Origin: Bacteroidota bacterium
Lineage (GTDB): Bacteria > Bacteroidota > Bacteroidia > Bacteroidales > FEN-979
NCBI GenBank assembly: GCA_026391755.1
Contig: JAPLDN010000165.1
Coordinates: 1 to 23,200, forward strand
Reading direction: 5' to 3'
DNA: 23,200 bases
Translations under genes and position numbers: made by a program
Notes under the pieces: generated by a model
What the model was told of the DNA's origin: nothing
The model's database searches: none
The model's input: the letters and a program-made list of their open reading frames with translations, nothing else
In this document: positions 1 through 8,124 of the stretch, piece after piece
Position numbering within the stretch: position 1 is the first letter of the stretch
Layout of the letters: each line of letters opens with the position of its first letter

Positions 1-969
1 GCTCATTCAAAAGTGTCGCATGAACTTGCTTTTTCCCAGCTCAGAGGTGGGTTTTCGGGTAAACTTAAATCGCTGCGCAATCAGCTTATCGACTTCGTTT
101 CCCTTCTGGAACTCGAACTTGATTTCAGTGAAGAGGATGTGGAATTTGCCGACCGTAGCAGGCTGATCGGCCTGGTCAGGGTCATCAGGTCCGAGATTGC
201 TTCACTGGTAGAATCCTTCAGCTTAGGGAACGTGATCAAAACTGGTATTCCCGTAGCCATTATCGGGAAGCCGAACGCCGGAAAGTCGACCCTTCTGAAT
301 GCCATCCTGAATGAAGAAAAAGCCATCGTGTCTGATATACCGGGGACAACCAGGGATGCAATAGAGGATACAATAGTAATCGGAGGATATAGCTTCAGGT
401 TCATCGATACTGCCGGATTAAGGGCTGCCGAGAATGAGATTGAAAGCTTAGGTATTGAAAGAACCTGGCAAAAGATCGGCGAAGCAAGCATAGTACTCTA
501 TGTTTTTGACGCAACGAAAGAATCATTCGAAGATGTCGTGAGCGCACTGGAAGATTTTAAAGATATTGCCGACCATCCTACCCGGCATCTGATTCTTGTT
601 GGCAACAAACTTGATAAAGTAAAAAAACTGCCTAAAGGCTTTACTTCTTTCCTTAGCCAGGAAACCATCTTTGTTTCTGCAAAACGGCATGAAAACATTC
701 ACCAGATAGCCGAAAGCCTGGTGAGTAAAGTCAGTTTAAGCGGCATTAACGACGGACTGGTCATCTCAAACAGCAGGCATTATGAGGCATTGCAGCACTC
801 ACTATCAGCTCTGACTGAGGCTGAGAACGGGCTGGAGCAAAATATTCCGGCCGACCTTCTTTCAAGCAATGTCCGCAATGCTCTGTATTACCTTGGTGAA
901 ATCAGCGGTGAGATCACGACGGATGATATATTGGGGAATATTTTTTCCAGGTTCTGCATCGGAAAGTAA
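1..969 (+). CDS. mnmE: MnmE, tRNA uridine-34 modification GTPase (3' part; 5' end outside window)
   Basis: MnmE works with MnmG to put the (carboxymethyl)aminomethyl group on the wobble uridine of certain tRNAs, using formyl-tetrahydrofolate, GTP and FAD. The frame is open from the first base, so the N-terminal tetrahydrofolate-binding domain is missing and 322 residues are visible. The visible part opens with the family signature QLRGGFSG and FSEEDVEFADR. The inserted G domain follows: GKPNAGKST (P-loop, near 265-291), DIPGTTRD (G2), DTAG (G3) and NKLD (G4). The protein ends in FCIGK, whose cysteine is the conserved MnmE C-terminal residue. A GTG at 13 is in frame but lies inside the conserved helical region and is not the start. 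It converges with the next gene, with only 6 bp between the stop codons. Identification is firm. Confidence 0.97.
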   Translation, partial: AHSKVSHELAFSQLRGGFSGKLKSLRNQLIDFVSLLELELDFSEEDVEFADRSRLIGLVRVIRSEIASLVESFSLGNVIKTGIPVAIIGKPNAGKSTLLNAILNEEKAIVSDIPGTTRDAIEDTIVIGGYSFRFIDTAGLRAAENEIESLGIERTWQKIGEASIVLYVFDATKESFEDVVSALEDFKDIADHPTRHLILVGNKLDKVKKLPKGFTSFLSQETIFVSAKRHENIHQIAESLVSKVSLSGINDGLVISNSRHYEALQHSLSALTEAENGLEQNIPADLLSSNVRNALYYLGEISGEITTDDILGNIFSRFCIGK

Positions 970-975
970 GCCTGC

Positions 976-3402
976 TTATTTCACAATTATTTTTTGAGTG
1001 ATAGTGATATTGGAATTTTTAAACACCAACAGATAAGAGCCTTTAGCTTTTTCGGAAAGATCAATAGTCATTTCAGCAGGTTCTGCCTTCAGTTTCATTA
1101 TCAGGAGTCCGGTGGCATTGAAGACCACGACCGTTGCATCCCGGATGTCCAGACTGCCAAAGTTAACCCTTATCACGCCGGATGTGGGATTTGGAGAGAC
1201 TGTTAAACCTTTGTTATCGGATGTACAGATGCCTACCGGGCCAGCTTGCTGAATTACCTCTACAACCACAGGAGTAACACCTGAGGCCGTGACGGTGATA
1301 TTGGCAGTACGGCCATGCTGAGCTGCATTTTCCTGGTATGCTGCAATCAACTGGCCATTCCCTGATCCTGAAGGTGTTGTAATACACCATAAAGCATCGG
1401 AAGTAGCAGTCCAGCCCACATTCGAAGTAACCTGGAAAATGGTGGAACCAGCAGGGTATGTTACGTTCTGCAAGGGAGTGGAGACTAAAAGAACAGCCGA
1501 AGTGCCGTCCTGGGTTACTGTAACAGTTACCGGGGTTAATCCGGCCACTGTTACAGTGATTGTAGCCACGCGGGGAATAAGATCGGGGTTCTGCAGATAG
1601 TTTCCGGTAATCGTGCCATTTCCATTACCTGAGCCCGTAATGGCACACCATGTTTGATTGCTTGATGCTGTCCATGCTGAATTTGATGTAACCGTAAAAC
1701 TGGTCGTACCGGCGGCCGAAGTCACATTTTGATTGGCAGGACTTACAGAAAGGGTCGGAGCCGGGCTGCTTTGGGTAACAGTAACTACAACAGGCGGAAT
1801 CCCTGATACGGTTACGTTAATATGGGCAATGCGCTGCGAGGATGTTGTATTATCGGTATAATTGGCTGTAATCGTTCCGTTTCCGGTACCAGATGGAGTA
1901 ACGCTGCACCAGGTCTGATCTGAAACTGCTGTCCATGAAGAGTTAGAAGTCACGGTGAATGGAGTGCTTCCAGCCGGGGAGGTTACATTCTGATTCTGGG
2001 GTGTGACCGCAAGCGTTGGGGAACCACCTGACAGGTAAATGGATATGTCATCGAGATATACATTGGCAGCACTGCTGCTGTTATCAGTCCGGTGCCGGAA
2101 CCTGAAGTAGCAGTTGTTCCCTGCAAATGCATTCAGGCTGTGAATGCGCTGCAGGTAAAACCCATTCGATGTCGCAGGAGAGAGCGTGTCGACCTTTACC
2201 CACGATTGTCCCCCATTGGCAGTCACCTCGAAATATGTTGTATCATGATTTGCCAGCTTGTTTGCAGTGGTATTTCTCCAGTAGAATGAGATGGAATGAT
2301 TTGCAGGAAGAAGCACTTTCGGGGACCGAATTGTGGCTTCGTTGCCGCTAGCATACCATGATGTTTTTGCACAAAGCTGGCCTGATTGCTGTTGAGCATC
2401 GTACTGATACCATGAAACATCGGGTGTTATAACCCAAGCGCTTTGAACCGGATAGGTATTGAACACGGTCGAATCTTCGAACCCCTGGTTATAAGGAAAC
2501 TGGTCAATGACCACCTCGGTTTTAAATTTCCACAGAGGAGAGGATTCCTGCTGTGTCCCGTTTTTGGCTATGACCTTCCAGTAAAACCATGCTGAATCGG
2601 CGAGAAGGGCCGGAGGAGTATAGGTAAAGGTACCTGCCCCTGAGACTGTTGCGTTATTGACGACAAGGGAAAGTGTAAGCGGACTGGTTCCGAACCATAG
2701 ATCGTAGCTTGTGGTATTTGCACCCAGCTGCCATGAAAGTGTAGTATTCACGGAAACCACCGTGGCATTATCGGCAGGATTCGGGTTTGTTGGTGTTACC
2801 GGGCCGCTTCCATTATAGTAGAAACGCATGTTGGTGAGTGAACTGGGATATGGGTTAAGATAGCCTGCCTGGCCTGGGGGCGGAAAATTCTGATCATTGC
2901 CGCAATTTTTGTTGTTGTTGGTCGATGAGCTCGTGGAATTGAACATTGGACCATATGTATGTCCCCAGCGGTCCTCCCAGTGAATGATTAAATTCTGAAC
3001 TCCATCATATGGAATGGGCGTAAGCAACGTGATCTCATTCCAACCCGTCACGAAAGTCAAATCGCCCTGAAAGCAAAGGGTATATCCATTATTCAGAGGG
3101 TCCTCATAATTTGCATTGGCAAAAACAGAATTGGATGTAAGCTTGCAATAGATCTTCTGGTTGGTAACCGTCTTCGGCCCGTTGGTACAGTTCAGTGCTA
3201 TCTTGATAATGGATTTGGCGGTTCCGAGATCGGTATGATTGTATATCAGTGAGCTCCAGGAATAGTTCCAGCTGGAATAGACAGGCATGCTGTTAGAAAC
3301 AACTCCACTGCCAACTTCTATATAACTCTGAGATTTAACATTTAGAGCGAGTGTCGTCAACAATATCAGGAGACTCCACCTTGAGAACTTACTTTTAGTC
3401 AT
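976..3402 (-). CDS. Secreted multidomain protein with three BACON repeats and a type IX secretion sorting domain
   Basis: 808 residues. A signal peptide (about residues 1-24: basic start, leucine-rich core, ending near KSQS) sends it to the periplasm. Residues ~25-200 are an uncharacterised beta-rich region. Residues ~203-297 look like a fibronectin III-type domain. Residues ~300-457 resemble the jelly-roll 'choice-of-anchor J' type (FPYNQGFED at the start, VYLDDISIY at the end). Three BACON-like domains follow at ~461-545, 548-631 and 636-719, with the QNVT motif recurring exactly every 87 residues. The last ~75 residues (VSPNPTSG to ITQKIIVK) are a type A T9SS C-terminal domain, so the protein should cross the outer membrane by T9SS and be anchored or released at the surface. 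BACON domains are often carbohydrate- or mucin-related, but no catalytic domain is seen and the ligand is unknown. ATG at 3400-3402 fits the signal peptide. Confidence 0.9.
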   Translation of the reverse strand: MTKSKFSRWSLLILLTTLALNVKSQSYIEVGSGVVSNSMPVYSSWNYSWSSLIYNHTDLGTAKSIIKIALNCTNGPKTVTNQKIYCKLTSNSVFANANYEDPLNNGYTLCFQGDLTFVTGWNEITLLTPIPYDGVQNLIIHWEDRWGHTYGPMFNSTSSSTNNNKNCGNDQNFPPPGQAGYLNPYPSSLTNMRFYYNGSGPVTPTNPNPADNATVVSVNTTLSWQLGANTTSYDLWFGTSPLTLSLVVNNATVSGAGTFTYTPPALLADSAWFYWKVIAKNGTQQESSPLWKFKTEVVIDQFPYNQGFEDSTVFNTYPVQSAWVITPDVSWYQYDAQQQSGQLCAKTSWYASGNEATIRSPKVLLPANHSISFYWRNTTANKLANHDTTYFEVTANGGQSWVKVDTLSPATSNGFYLQRIHSLNAFAGNNCYFRFRHRTDNSSSAANVYLDDISIYLSGGSPTLAVTPQNQNVTSPAGSTPFTVTSNSSWTAVSDQTWCSVTPSGTGNGTITANYTDNTTSSQRIAHINVTVSGIPPVVVTVTQSSPAPTLSVSPANQNVTSAAGTTSFTVTSNSAWTASSNQTWCAITGSGNGNGTITGNYLQNPDLIPRVATITVTVAGLTPVTVTVTQDGTSAVLLVSTPLQNVTYPAGSTIFQVTSNVGWTATSDALWCITTPSGSGNGQLIAAYQENAAQHGRTANITVTASGVTPVVVEVIQQAGPVGICTSDNKGLTVSPNPTSGVIRVNFGSLDIRDATVVVFNATGLLIMKLKAEPAEMTIDLSEKAKGSYLLVFKNSNITITQKIIVK
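1246..2022 (-). repeat. Three tandem BACON-domain repeats, 261-bp period
   Basis: Within the secreted protein, residues 461-545, 548-631 and 636-719 are three copies of one domain. The motif QNVT starts at residues 471, 558 and 645, an exact 87-residue (261-bp) step. Each copy keeps the order QNVT, SNxxWTAxS, a Trp-Cys pair, GNG, and a closing VTVTQ or VEVIQ strand. The copies are diverged in sequence, so this is an old duplication inside the coding region rather than a recent tandem repeat. Confidence 0.85.
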
Positions 3403-3582
3403 GACAATTAATTTATGAGTTTAAACCGGGTGTAAAATTCCGTTTTTTCCCGACAGGATACCTTCAATACAGGTTCGGATTCCTGAATTCGCACCAGTAC
3501 GGATTTCATCTGAAGGGATTAGTCCTTTATTGTTTGTATCAGTCTCGGTGTACTGCTTGCACTGAGGCCAATGTAAATTGCA

Positions 3583-3590
3583 TAACTTTG
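3583..3590 (+). promoter_or_regulatory. Bacteroidota -7 promoter box for the AraC-type gene
   Basis: TAACTTTG matches the Bacteroidota -7 consensus TAnnTTTG. It lies 17 nt before the ATG at 3608, which would give a leader of about 12 nt. The best -33 candidate (TTG at 3557-3559) has a long 23-nt spacer, so only the -7 element is convincing. Its position shows that an in-frame TTG at 3578 cannot be the start, because it lies upstream of the promoter. Confidence 0.55.
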
Positions 3591-3607
3591 CAGCAAAGGA
3601 ACCCGAT

Positions 3608-4861
3608 ATGGAGTCATTTCTGACCATATTATATACCCTGCCTGTTTATCAATGTATGGTGATAGCCTTTCTCCTTTTTATTTCAAGGTCAGAAACAGGC
3701 GGATCTTCAAGAATCATTTTCGGGGTATTCTATGTTTTTCTCTCCATATACTTCGGGTTCAACCTTCTTTACAGGCTCAAGGATTTTTCAGCTCTAACCT
3801 ATCTTTATTACCCTATTCTCCCGGTTATTTTGTGTTTAATACCAACTTTTTATCTCTATATCCTTTCTGTTACCCGCAAAAATTTCAGGTTTAACATCCG
3901 GAATGCAATCCATTTCCTTCCGGCAGCTGCAATTCTCATTCTGAACACACCCTTCCTGTTCATGACCTTTGCTCAGAAGATCGGGTATCTGTCGTTCAGG
4001 TTTGACCTCCAGAGAACCGGGTCCCTCATTCCATACCTTACGATTATCTATATCATTGCTATTTACCTGATTGTAAATATTCAATTGATTTTTTATCTCA
4101 TTCTTACCCTGAAGCAATACCGTAAACACCTTTTATTGATTGAAAACCATTATTCAAGTACCGAGCAAATCGACACATCGTGGACCAGATCGTTTATGAT
4201 CTCATTCCTGATCTTCTTTATTTTCAATAATTTGCTGTACTTTATCGGTTTCAGTCAGCATCTGATAGCAGGTGTTCTTTATACAGTTTCGATGCTCGTA
4301 ATTACCTTGTTTGCCGGAATGCGGGGGTTAAAACAAAAAGCAATTACGATCAGTGGGGTTGAGGATAATGAAGACATACCTCCCCTGTTATCCGGCGAAG
4401 AGGCATCAGAATCCGATGACCTGACGACAAATATCAGAAAAGACAAGATTTCAGCAATAAAATACAAGGGATCCCCTTTGACCCCTGAACAGAAAAAGCA
4501 ACTGGCCGAAGACCTGGAGTCGCTGATGAAGAACGAGAGAATCTTCATACAAAGTGATCTTACCATCGACCAAATTGCAGAACGCCTGAAAACAAACAGC
4601 AAATACATCTCACAAATAATCAATGAGTTTTATAGCCAGAATTATTATCATTATATAAATTCATACAGGATCCAAGAGGCTAAATCGTTGATGACTGATC
4701 CGGCAAACGATAAGTATTCTATTCTGGGGATTTCAAATATTGCAGGATTCGCTTCCAAATCAACATTCAATACCGCCTTCCGAAAATTTACCGGGACTAC
4801 GCCCAGTGAATTCAGGAACAATGCCCTGAGTGTGAATTCAAAAGACCGCGAGAACGCATAA
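3608..4861 (+). CDS. Membrane-anchored AraC-family transcriptional regulator
   Basis: 417 residues in two halves. Residues ~1-240 hold about seven hydrophobic helices (roughly 5-25, 33-53, 66-86, 100-121, 140-166, 195-212, 218-236), like the 7TM sensor half of other Bacteroidota AraC-type regulators. An acidic linker (~250-275) follows. The C-terminal ~110 residues are an AraC DNA-binding domain with two helix-turn-helix units: LTIDQIAERLKTNSKYISQ for the first, and GISNIAGFASKSTFNTAF then TGTTPSEFR for the second. The likely role is to sense a membrane or envelope signal and act directly on DNA. The ligand and targets cannot be read from sequence. ATG 3608 is preferred over a TTG at 3578 because a promoter box lies between them. 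It converges with the phospholipase-like gene. Confidence 0.88.
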   Translation: MESFLTILYTLPVYQCMVIAFLLFISRSETGGSSRIIFGVFYVFLSIYFGFNLLYRLKDFSALTYLYYPILPVILCLIPTFYLYILSVTRKNFRFNIRNAIHFLPAAAILILNTPFLFMTFAQKIGYLSFRFDLQRTGSLIPYLTIIYIIAIYLIVNIQLIFYLILTLKQYRKHLLLIENHYSSTEQIDTSWTRSFMISFLIFFIFNNLLYFIGFSQHLIAGVLYTVSMLVITLFAGMRGLKQKAITISGVEDNEDIPPLLSGEEASESDDLTTNIRKDKISAIKYKGSPLTPEQKKQLAEDLESLMKNERIFIQSDLTIDQIAERLKTNSKYISQIINEFYSQNYYHYINSYRIQEAKSLMTDPANDKYSILGISNIAGFASKSTFNTAFRKFTGTTPSEFRNNALSVNSKDRENA

Positions 4862-4903
4862 CTAAGCAGTCAATGGTGAACGCAAACCAGGAGGGGACCA
4901 GGG

Positions 4904-6805
4904 TCAGGACTTCTTTTTTGAAAAATAATATCTCCAGTCGAACCCGATCCTCACGCCCAGAAATGTGATCGTACGCACTTTAGGTGCAACTTCATTTTCA
5001 GGAGCTATAACCTTGGCTTTTCCGGGAATATCAAATCCGCCGAAAAACTGGAAAACAAGACTTGCAGTTTGATTGGTTGAGAATGCATGAAACGGTCTGT
5101 ATTCGAGGAAAGGAAATTCCAGCAGTGTTGATCGCATGGAAACCAGCACCTGGTCGGCATCAAGATCACTGCCTTTGGGAAGCAGATACCTGTCGGGGTC
5201 TTTGGGCCATCCGTACAGATACACCCCGACTTCCCTGCCGAGGATAAATTGAAATCTCCCTATTGGTGTAACCATTCCCGATTGCCAGGGGATTAATCCC
5301 CCGTTGCCTGCCGAGGTTAGTACTTTATTCATTGTCTCCGGTGCAAACAAATACAGAATGGGTGCGAGTATAAGAAGATCACCCGGGATCACATAGAACG
5401 GCAGGCGAAGACGGGCATAAAAGGCATCCCTGCTTGGAACGGCCGAAAACATGGCCCCGAATTGTTTCAGGGCGGGTTCTGCAGTCATTTTCATCGAAGA
5501 GGGGCCATCCAGCCTCCATCCAAGGTCAAGAAATACAAGACCGTCGCCGGCTTCATTTAAAACACCTTCGAGGCCAAGGCCGACCCGAACTGCCATTCCA
5601 AGTCCCGCGGTCACACCTGCGGTGTTCTGGTAAGTGGCAAATCCGCTGAATAAAGCTGATCCCCTGACTTCAGCTGTAAGCCCGATGAAAGGCCCCACTT
5701 CTGCCCTGAACCTGGGAAGCTCACCAAGGCCTGTTGCAAGTCCGGGAACTGCAGTTGGCATAATGACCGCTCTAAACCAACTATTGAACGCGGTATCAAT
5801 TTGGCGGGAAGGCATGTAGTTGGTCTTGCATACATTCAGGGTATCGGCATGAACAGAAAGGCTTTCATGAGTTTGATAGGTAAAGGAACGTGTCCCTGAT
5901 GCGACTTCGATCAGCTGTTCCAGGCTTTTACGAACTGCGTCGGATGTAGCCTCAGCATCTTCAGGCCTCATATAGGCATCTCCCATAAGTACCATCCTGC
6001 CTCCATCCCAGGTTGAAACCTCCAGGCCATGCTCGTTGTAATAGTCATGTGTGCCTTTACGCTGGGCAGCATTACCCCAGGTTCCTGCCACATGACCGGA
6101 AGCATACATGTCTTCGAGAAAATGAATGGCAAAAGCCTCATCGGCCAGGATCGCCAGCATGAGTGAGGAGCGTTCGTCAGGATTCATACTGTCCCTTGCG
6201 AATGTCTGGGCTTTCAACAAGGCACTAAGGTGAAACCAGCCATAGGTGCCCAGGGCATTCATTTCGGTGCCCTGCCTGAAACATATTGAGAAATAGTCGG
6301 ACTCAGTCGTATTTACATCCGGCCTGGCAAGAAGGAAATGCACATTATTTGAACCCGCCCTGGTCACATACTCAGGATCAACGCGGAGCAGCTTGATATC
6401 TGAATCCCTGAGTTTATTAAGACGGTCGCTCCTGTTCCTTGCAGCCGCTATACCCGTCTTTAATTCAGCAGCGACATCCGCCACCTTCATAATCCATTGA
6501 GTTTGCAAAACATTATGCAAAAGATTGGCAGCTGATGTTGAGTGGTCACCTGAAATTGCAGGCCAGGCAGCGTAATCAAGAAATTCGGGATCACGTGACT
6601 GGGAGGTGTCAATTGAAAGGGAGAACAGCCTGGACTCGTACCCTTTTCGGGCAATGGACCAGAAGCGTTCCAGGTCGGCCCGGTGGGTAGCATTAAGTTT
6701 TTGAATGGCGAGCATGGCGATATCCCTGTGTTCCGGGTATATCCATGCGAAACCGTAATCAGACAAACCTGCCAGCAGCAGGAGTAAAAAAAATTTCTTC
6801 AACAT
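4904..6805 (-). CDS. Exported zinc-dependent phospholipase C/P1 nuclease-like protein with barrel-like C-terminal half
   Basis: 633 residues. The signal peptide probably ends at GFA, leaving Trp21 as the first residue of the mature protein; in zinc phospholipase C the mature N-terminal Trp is itself a zinc ligand. Other candidate ligands are His26, Asp87/His88, His156, His228, Asp232 and His238, then His253 in HDYYNEHGLE. HFLEDMYASGH keeps the H-x3-D-x5-H spacing of the family signature (His118, Asp122 and His128 of the Bacillus cereus enzyme). Residues ~355-633 are not part of that fold. They alternate glycine/aromatic strands with polar turns and end in RIGFDWRYYF, as outer-membrane beta-barrels do. 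It may be a surface- or periplasm-displayed phosphodiesterase acting on lipids or nucleic acids. The substrate is unknown. It lies 55 bp after pdxH, and a TATTTTTA at 6836-6843 could be its own weak -7 box. Confidence 0.7.
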   Translation of the reverse strand: MLKKFFLLLLLAGLSDYGFAWIYPEHRDIAMLAIQKLNATHRADLERFWSIARKGYESRLFSLSIDTSQSRDPEFLDYAAWPAISGDHSTSAANLLHNVLQTQWIMKVADVAAELKTGIAAARNRSDRLNKLRDSDIKLLRVDPEYVTRAGSNNVHFLLARPDVNTTESDYFSICFRQGTEMNALGTYGWFHLSALLKAQTFARDSMNPDERSSLMLAILADEAFAIHFLEDMYASGHVAGTWGNAAQRKGTHDYYNEHGLEVSTWDGGRMVLMGDAYMRPEDAEATSDAVRKSLEQLIEVASGTRSFTYQTHESLSVHADTLNVCKTNYMPSRQIDTAFNSWFRAVIMPTAVPGLATGLGELPRFRAEVGPFIGLTAEVRGSALFSGFATYQNTAGVTAGLGMAVRVGLGLEGVLNEAGDGLVFLDLGWRLDGPSSMKMTAEPALKQFGAMFSAVPSRDAFYARLRLPFYVIPGDLLILAPILYLFAPETMNKVLTSAGNGGLIPWQSGMVTPIGRFQFILGREVGVYLYGWPKDPDRYLLPKGSDLDADQVLVSMRSTLLEFPFLEYRPFHAFSTNQTASLVFQFFGGFDIPGKAKVIAPENEVAPKVRTITFLGVRIGFDWRYYFSKKKS

Positions 6806-6860
6806 ACGTTCAGGATAAATCAGGATTAGGATTGATAAAAATACTATTATTTAAGCCTGA

Positions 6861-7511
6861 TCAGGGTGCGAGCCGTTCAATGATCCAGTTATTTCTTTTT
6901 TTACGGTATTGTATCCTGTCATGCAGGCGGTTCTCCCTTCCCATCCAGAACTCAAAACGATCGGGAACAAATATATATCCTCCCCAGTTAGCGGGTCTCT
7001 TTGGTGGTTTGCCGCCAAGATCCTTTGAAAAGGCCTCGTGCATTGCTTCAAGGAAAAGCCTGTCGGGGATAACTGCACTTTGAGGCGAGATACATGCGCT
7101 GATGCGGCTTCCTAAAGGGCGGGAGTTAAAATAATCATCCGAAACTACTGCAGGTGCTTTTCTGACCTTTCCCTCCACCCTGACCTGCCTGTAAAGTTTG
7201 GGCCAGTATACCAAGAGGGACGAATATGGATTTAGCTTCAGTTGTATGGCTTTCCGGCTATCATAATTTGTAAAAAAGCATAATCCAGTTTTGCTTATAT
7301 CCCTGAATAAAACCATTCGTAAAGAAGGCCTGCCTTCATCATCAGCAGTAGCAAGTGCCATGGCTTCCGGCTCATGTTCTTCATTTTTCCTCGCTTCTTC
7401 ATACCATTTCCCAAACAGAATCATAGGATCCTTCGGCCATTCTCCCTTAACCTCTTTCTGCACCGATTGCTGATTCTTCAATAGTGATAGGTCGTTCCTT
7501 TTATTTGTCAT
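6861..7511 (-). CDS. pdxH: Pyridoxamine/pyridoxine 5'-phosphate oxidase
   Basis: PdxH oxidises pyridoxamine or pyridoxine 5'-phosphate to pyridoxal 5'-phosphate with FMN and O2, in the cytosol. At 216 residues it has the normal length. Visible family blocks are SLRMVLFRD and FFTNYDSRKA (FMN binding), YRQVRVEGKV, NSRPLGSRISA, and the C-terminal signature WGGYIFVPDRFEFW followed by RLHDRIQY and a final RLAP. The ATG at 7511 fits the usual short polar N-terminus and sits about 17 nt after the predicted transcription start of a well-formed promoter. It may be co-transcribed with the phospholipase-like gene downstream. Confidence 0.96.
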   Translation of the reverse strand: MTNKRNDLSLLKNQQSVQKEVKGEWPKDPMILFGKWYEEARKNEEHEPEAMALATADDEGRPSLRMVLFRDISKTGLCFFTNYDSRKAIQLKLNPYSSLLVYWPKLYRQVRVEGKVRKAPAVVSDDYFNSRPLGSRISACISPQSAVIPDRLFLEAMHEAFSKDLGGKPPKRPANWGGYIFVPDRFEFWMGRENRLHDRIQYRKKRNNWIIERLAP

Positions 7512-7527
7512 AATGAAAGCGTCAAAG

Positions 7528-7559
7528 TTTCAGCCAAAAATAATTATTTCCTACCTTTA
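7528..7559 (+). promoter_or_regulatory. Bacteroidota promoter driving the iron-sulfur/CDGSH gene
   Basis: TTTC at 7528-7531, a 20-nt spacer, then TACCTTTA at 7552-7559: one mismatch in each box against TTTG and TAnnTTTG. The ATG at 7579 is 19 nt downstream. It overlaps the pdxH promoter on the opposite strand almost completely. Confidence 0.5.
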
Positions 7560-7565
7560 CACAAA
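7535..7565 (-). promoter_or_regulatory. Bacteroidota promoter driving pdxH
   Basis: Read on the minus strand, TTTG (7565-7562) is followed after 19 nt by TATTTTTG (7542-7535). Both boxes and the spacing match the Bacteroidota housekeeping promoter (TTTG, about 19-20 nt, TAnnTTTG). The pdxH ATG lies 23 nt beyond the -7 box. Confidence 0.65.
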
Positions 7566-7578
7566 TTAAAAATCCTGC

Positions 7579-8070
7579 ATGGGTAATAAAATCAATAAAG
7601 CCGAACTTACAGAAATCAAAGAGAAAAACAAAGGCAGCCGTTCATATACTAATGGTGAGGTGACCGTATATTGGAGGCCTCATTTATGTATTCATTCTGC
7701 AAACTGCCTGATTGGTTTGCCGGAAGTGTTTAACAATACGGTACGCCCATGGATCAAACCCGAAGCCGCTTCAACCAAAGAAATTATCAGGGTTGTCAAC
7801 ACCTGCCCCTCCAGGGCTCTCACGTTTCTGAAAAACTGCGGAAGCGCTGCATCGGTCAGCGAGAAGGCAGCACCAGGCAAATCTCCCGGAGCAAGGATAC
7901 AAATACTGAAAAACGGTCCGGCACTAGTCACTGGTAACTATGTTATCAGTGATGCTGATGGTAAGTCAGTCAAAGTTGAACACGAGGTAGCGGCCATCTG
8001 CCGTTGCGGAAGTTCTAAGAAAAAACCCTTCTGTGACGGGACCCATCAGAAAATCGGATATGCCGATTAA
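7579..8070 (+). CDS. Iron-sulfur protein: divergent 4Fe-4S mono-cluster domain plus CDGSH domain
   Basis: 163 residues with two metal-binding parts. Residues ~28-80 match the divergent ferredoxin type: YWRPHLCIHSANC with Cys37 and Cys43, then NTCPSRAL with Cys76; Cys87 may be a fourth ligand. Residues ~138-160 are a CDGSH finger, CRCGSSKKKPFCDGTH, with Cys141, Cys143, Cys152 and His156, which binds a redox-active 2Fe-2S cluster. Residues between them form a linker and a short beta-rich segment. The role is probably electron transfer or cluster transfer in the cytosol; a specific partner cannot be named. It lies 54 bp before pntAA in the same direction, so co-transcription with the transhydrogenase is possible. 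The domain assignment is strong and the function is open. Confidence 0.88.
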   Translation: MGNKINKAELTEIKEKNKGSRSYTNGEVTVYWRPHLCIHSANCLIGLPEVFNNTVRPWIKPEAASTKEIIRVVNTCPSRALTFLKNCGSAASVSEKAAPGKSPGARIQILKNGPALVTGNYVISDADGKSVKVEHEVAAICRCGSSKKKPFCDGTHQKIGYAD

Positions 8071-8124
8071 TTTAGTCAGTCTGCCGGAATTCAAATAAGG
8101 TAATAACCTGATAAGAAGAATAAA

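Noticed and set aside
965..984. Possible terminator after mnmE
   Set aside because: Only a 6-bp stem with a G-T pair could be drawn, and the T run begins several bases later; too weak to call.
3578..3607. TTG start giving 10 extra residues for the AraC-type regulator
   Set aside because: A TAnnTTTG box lies at 3583-3590, downstream of that TTG; the ATG at 3608 directly precedes the first membrane helix.
3421..3627. Minus-strand 68-codon frame between the BACON gene and the AraC gene
   Set aside because: It overlaps the AraC-type gene's start and its -7 box, has no recognisable motif, and its composition is unlike a coding region.
6806..6860. Sixth heptad tract between pdxH and the phospholipase-like gene
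   Set aside because: AGGAT words recur, but the spacing is irregular (not 7 bp).
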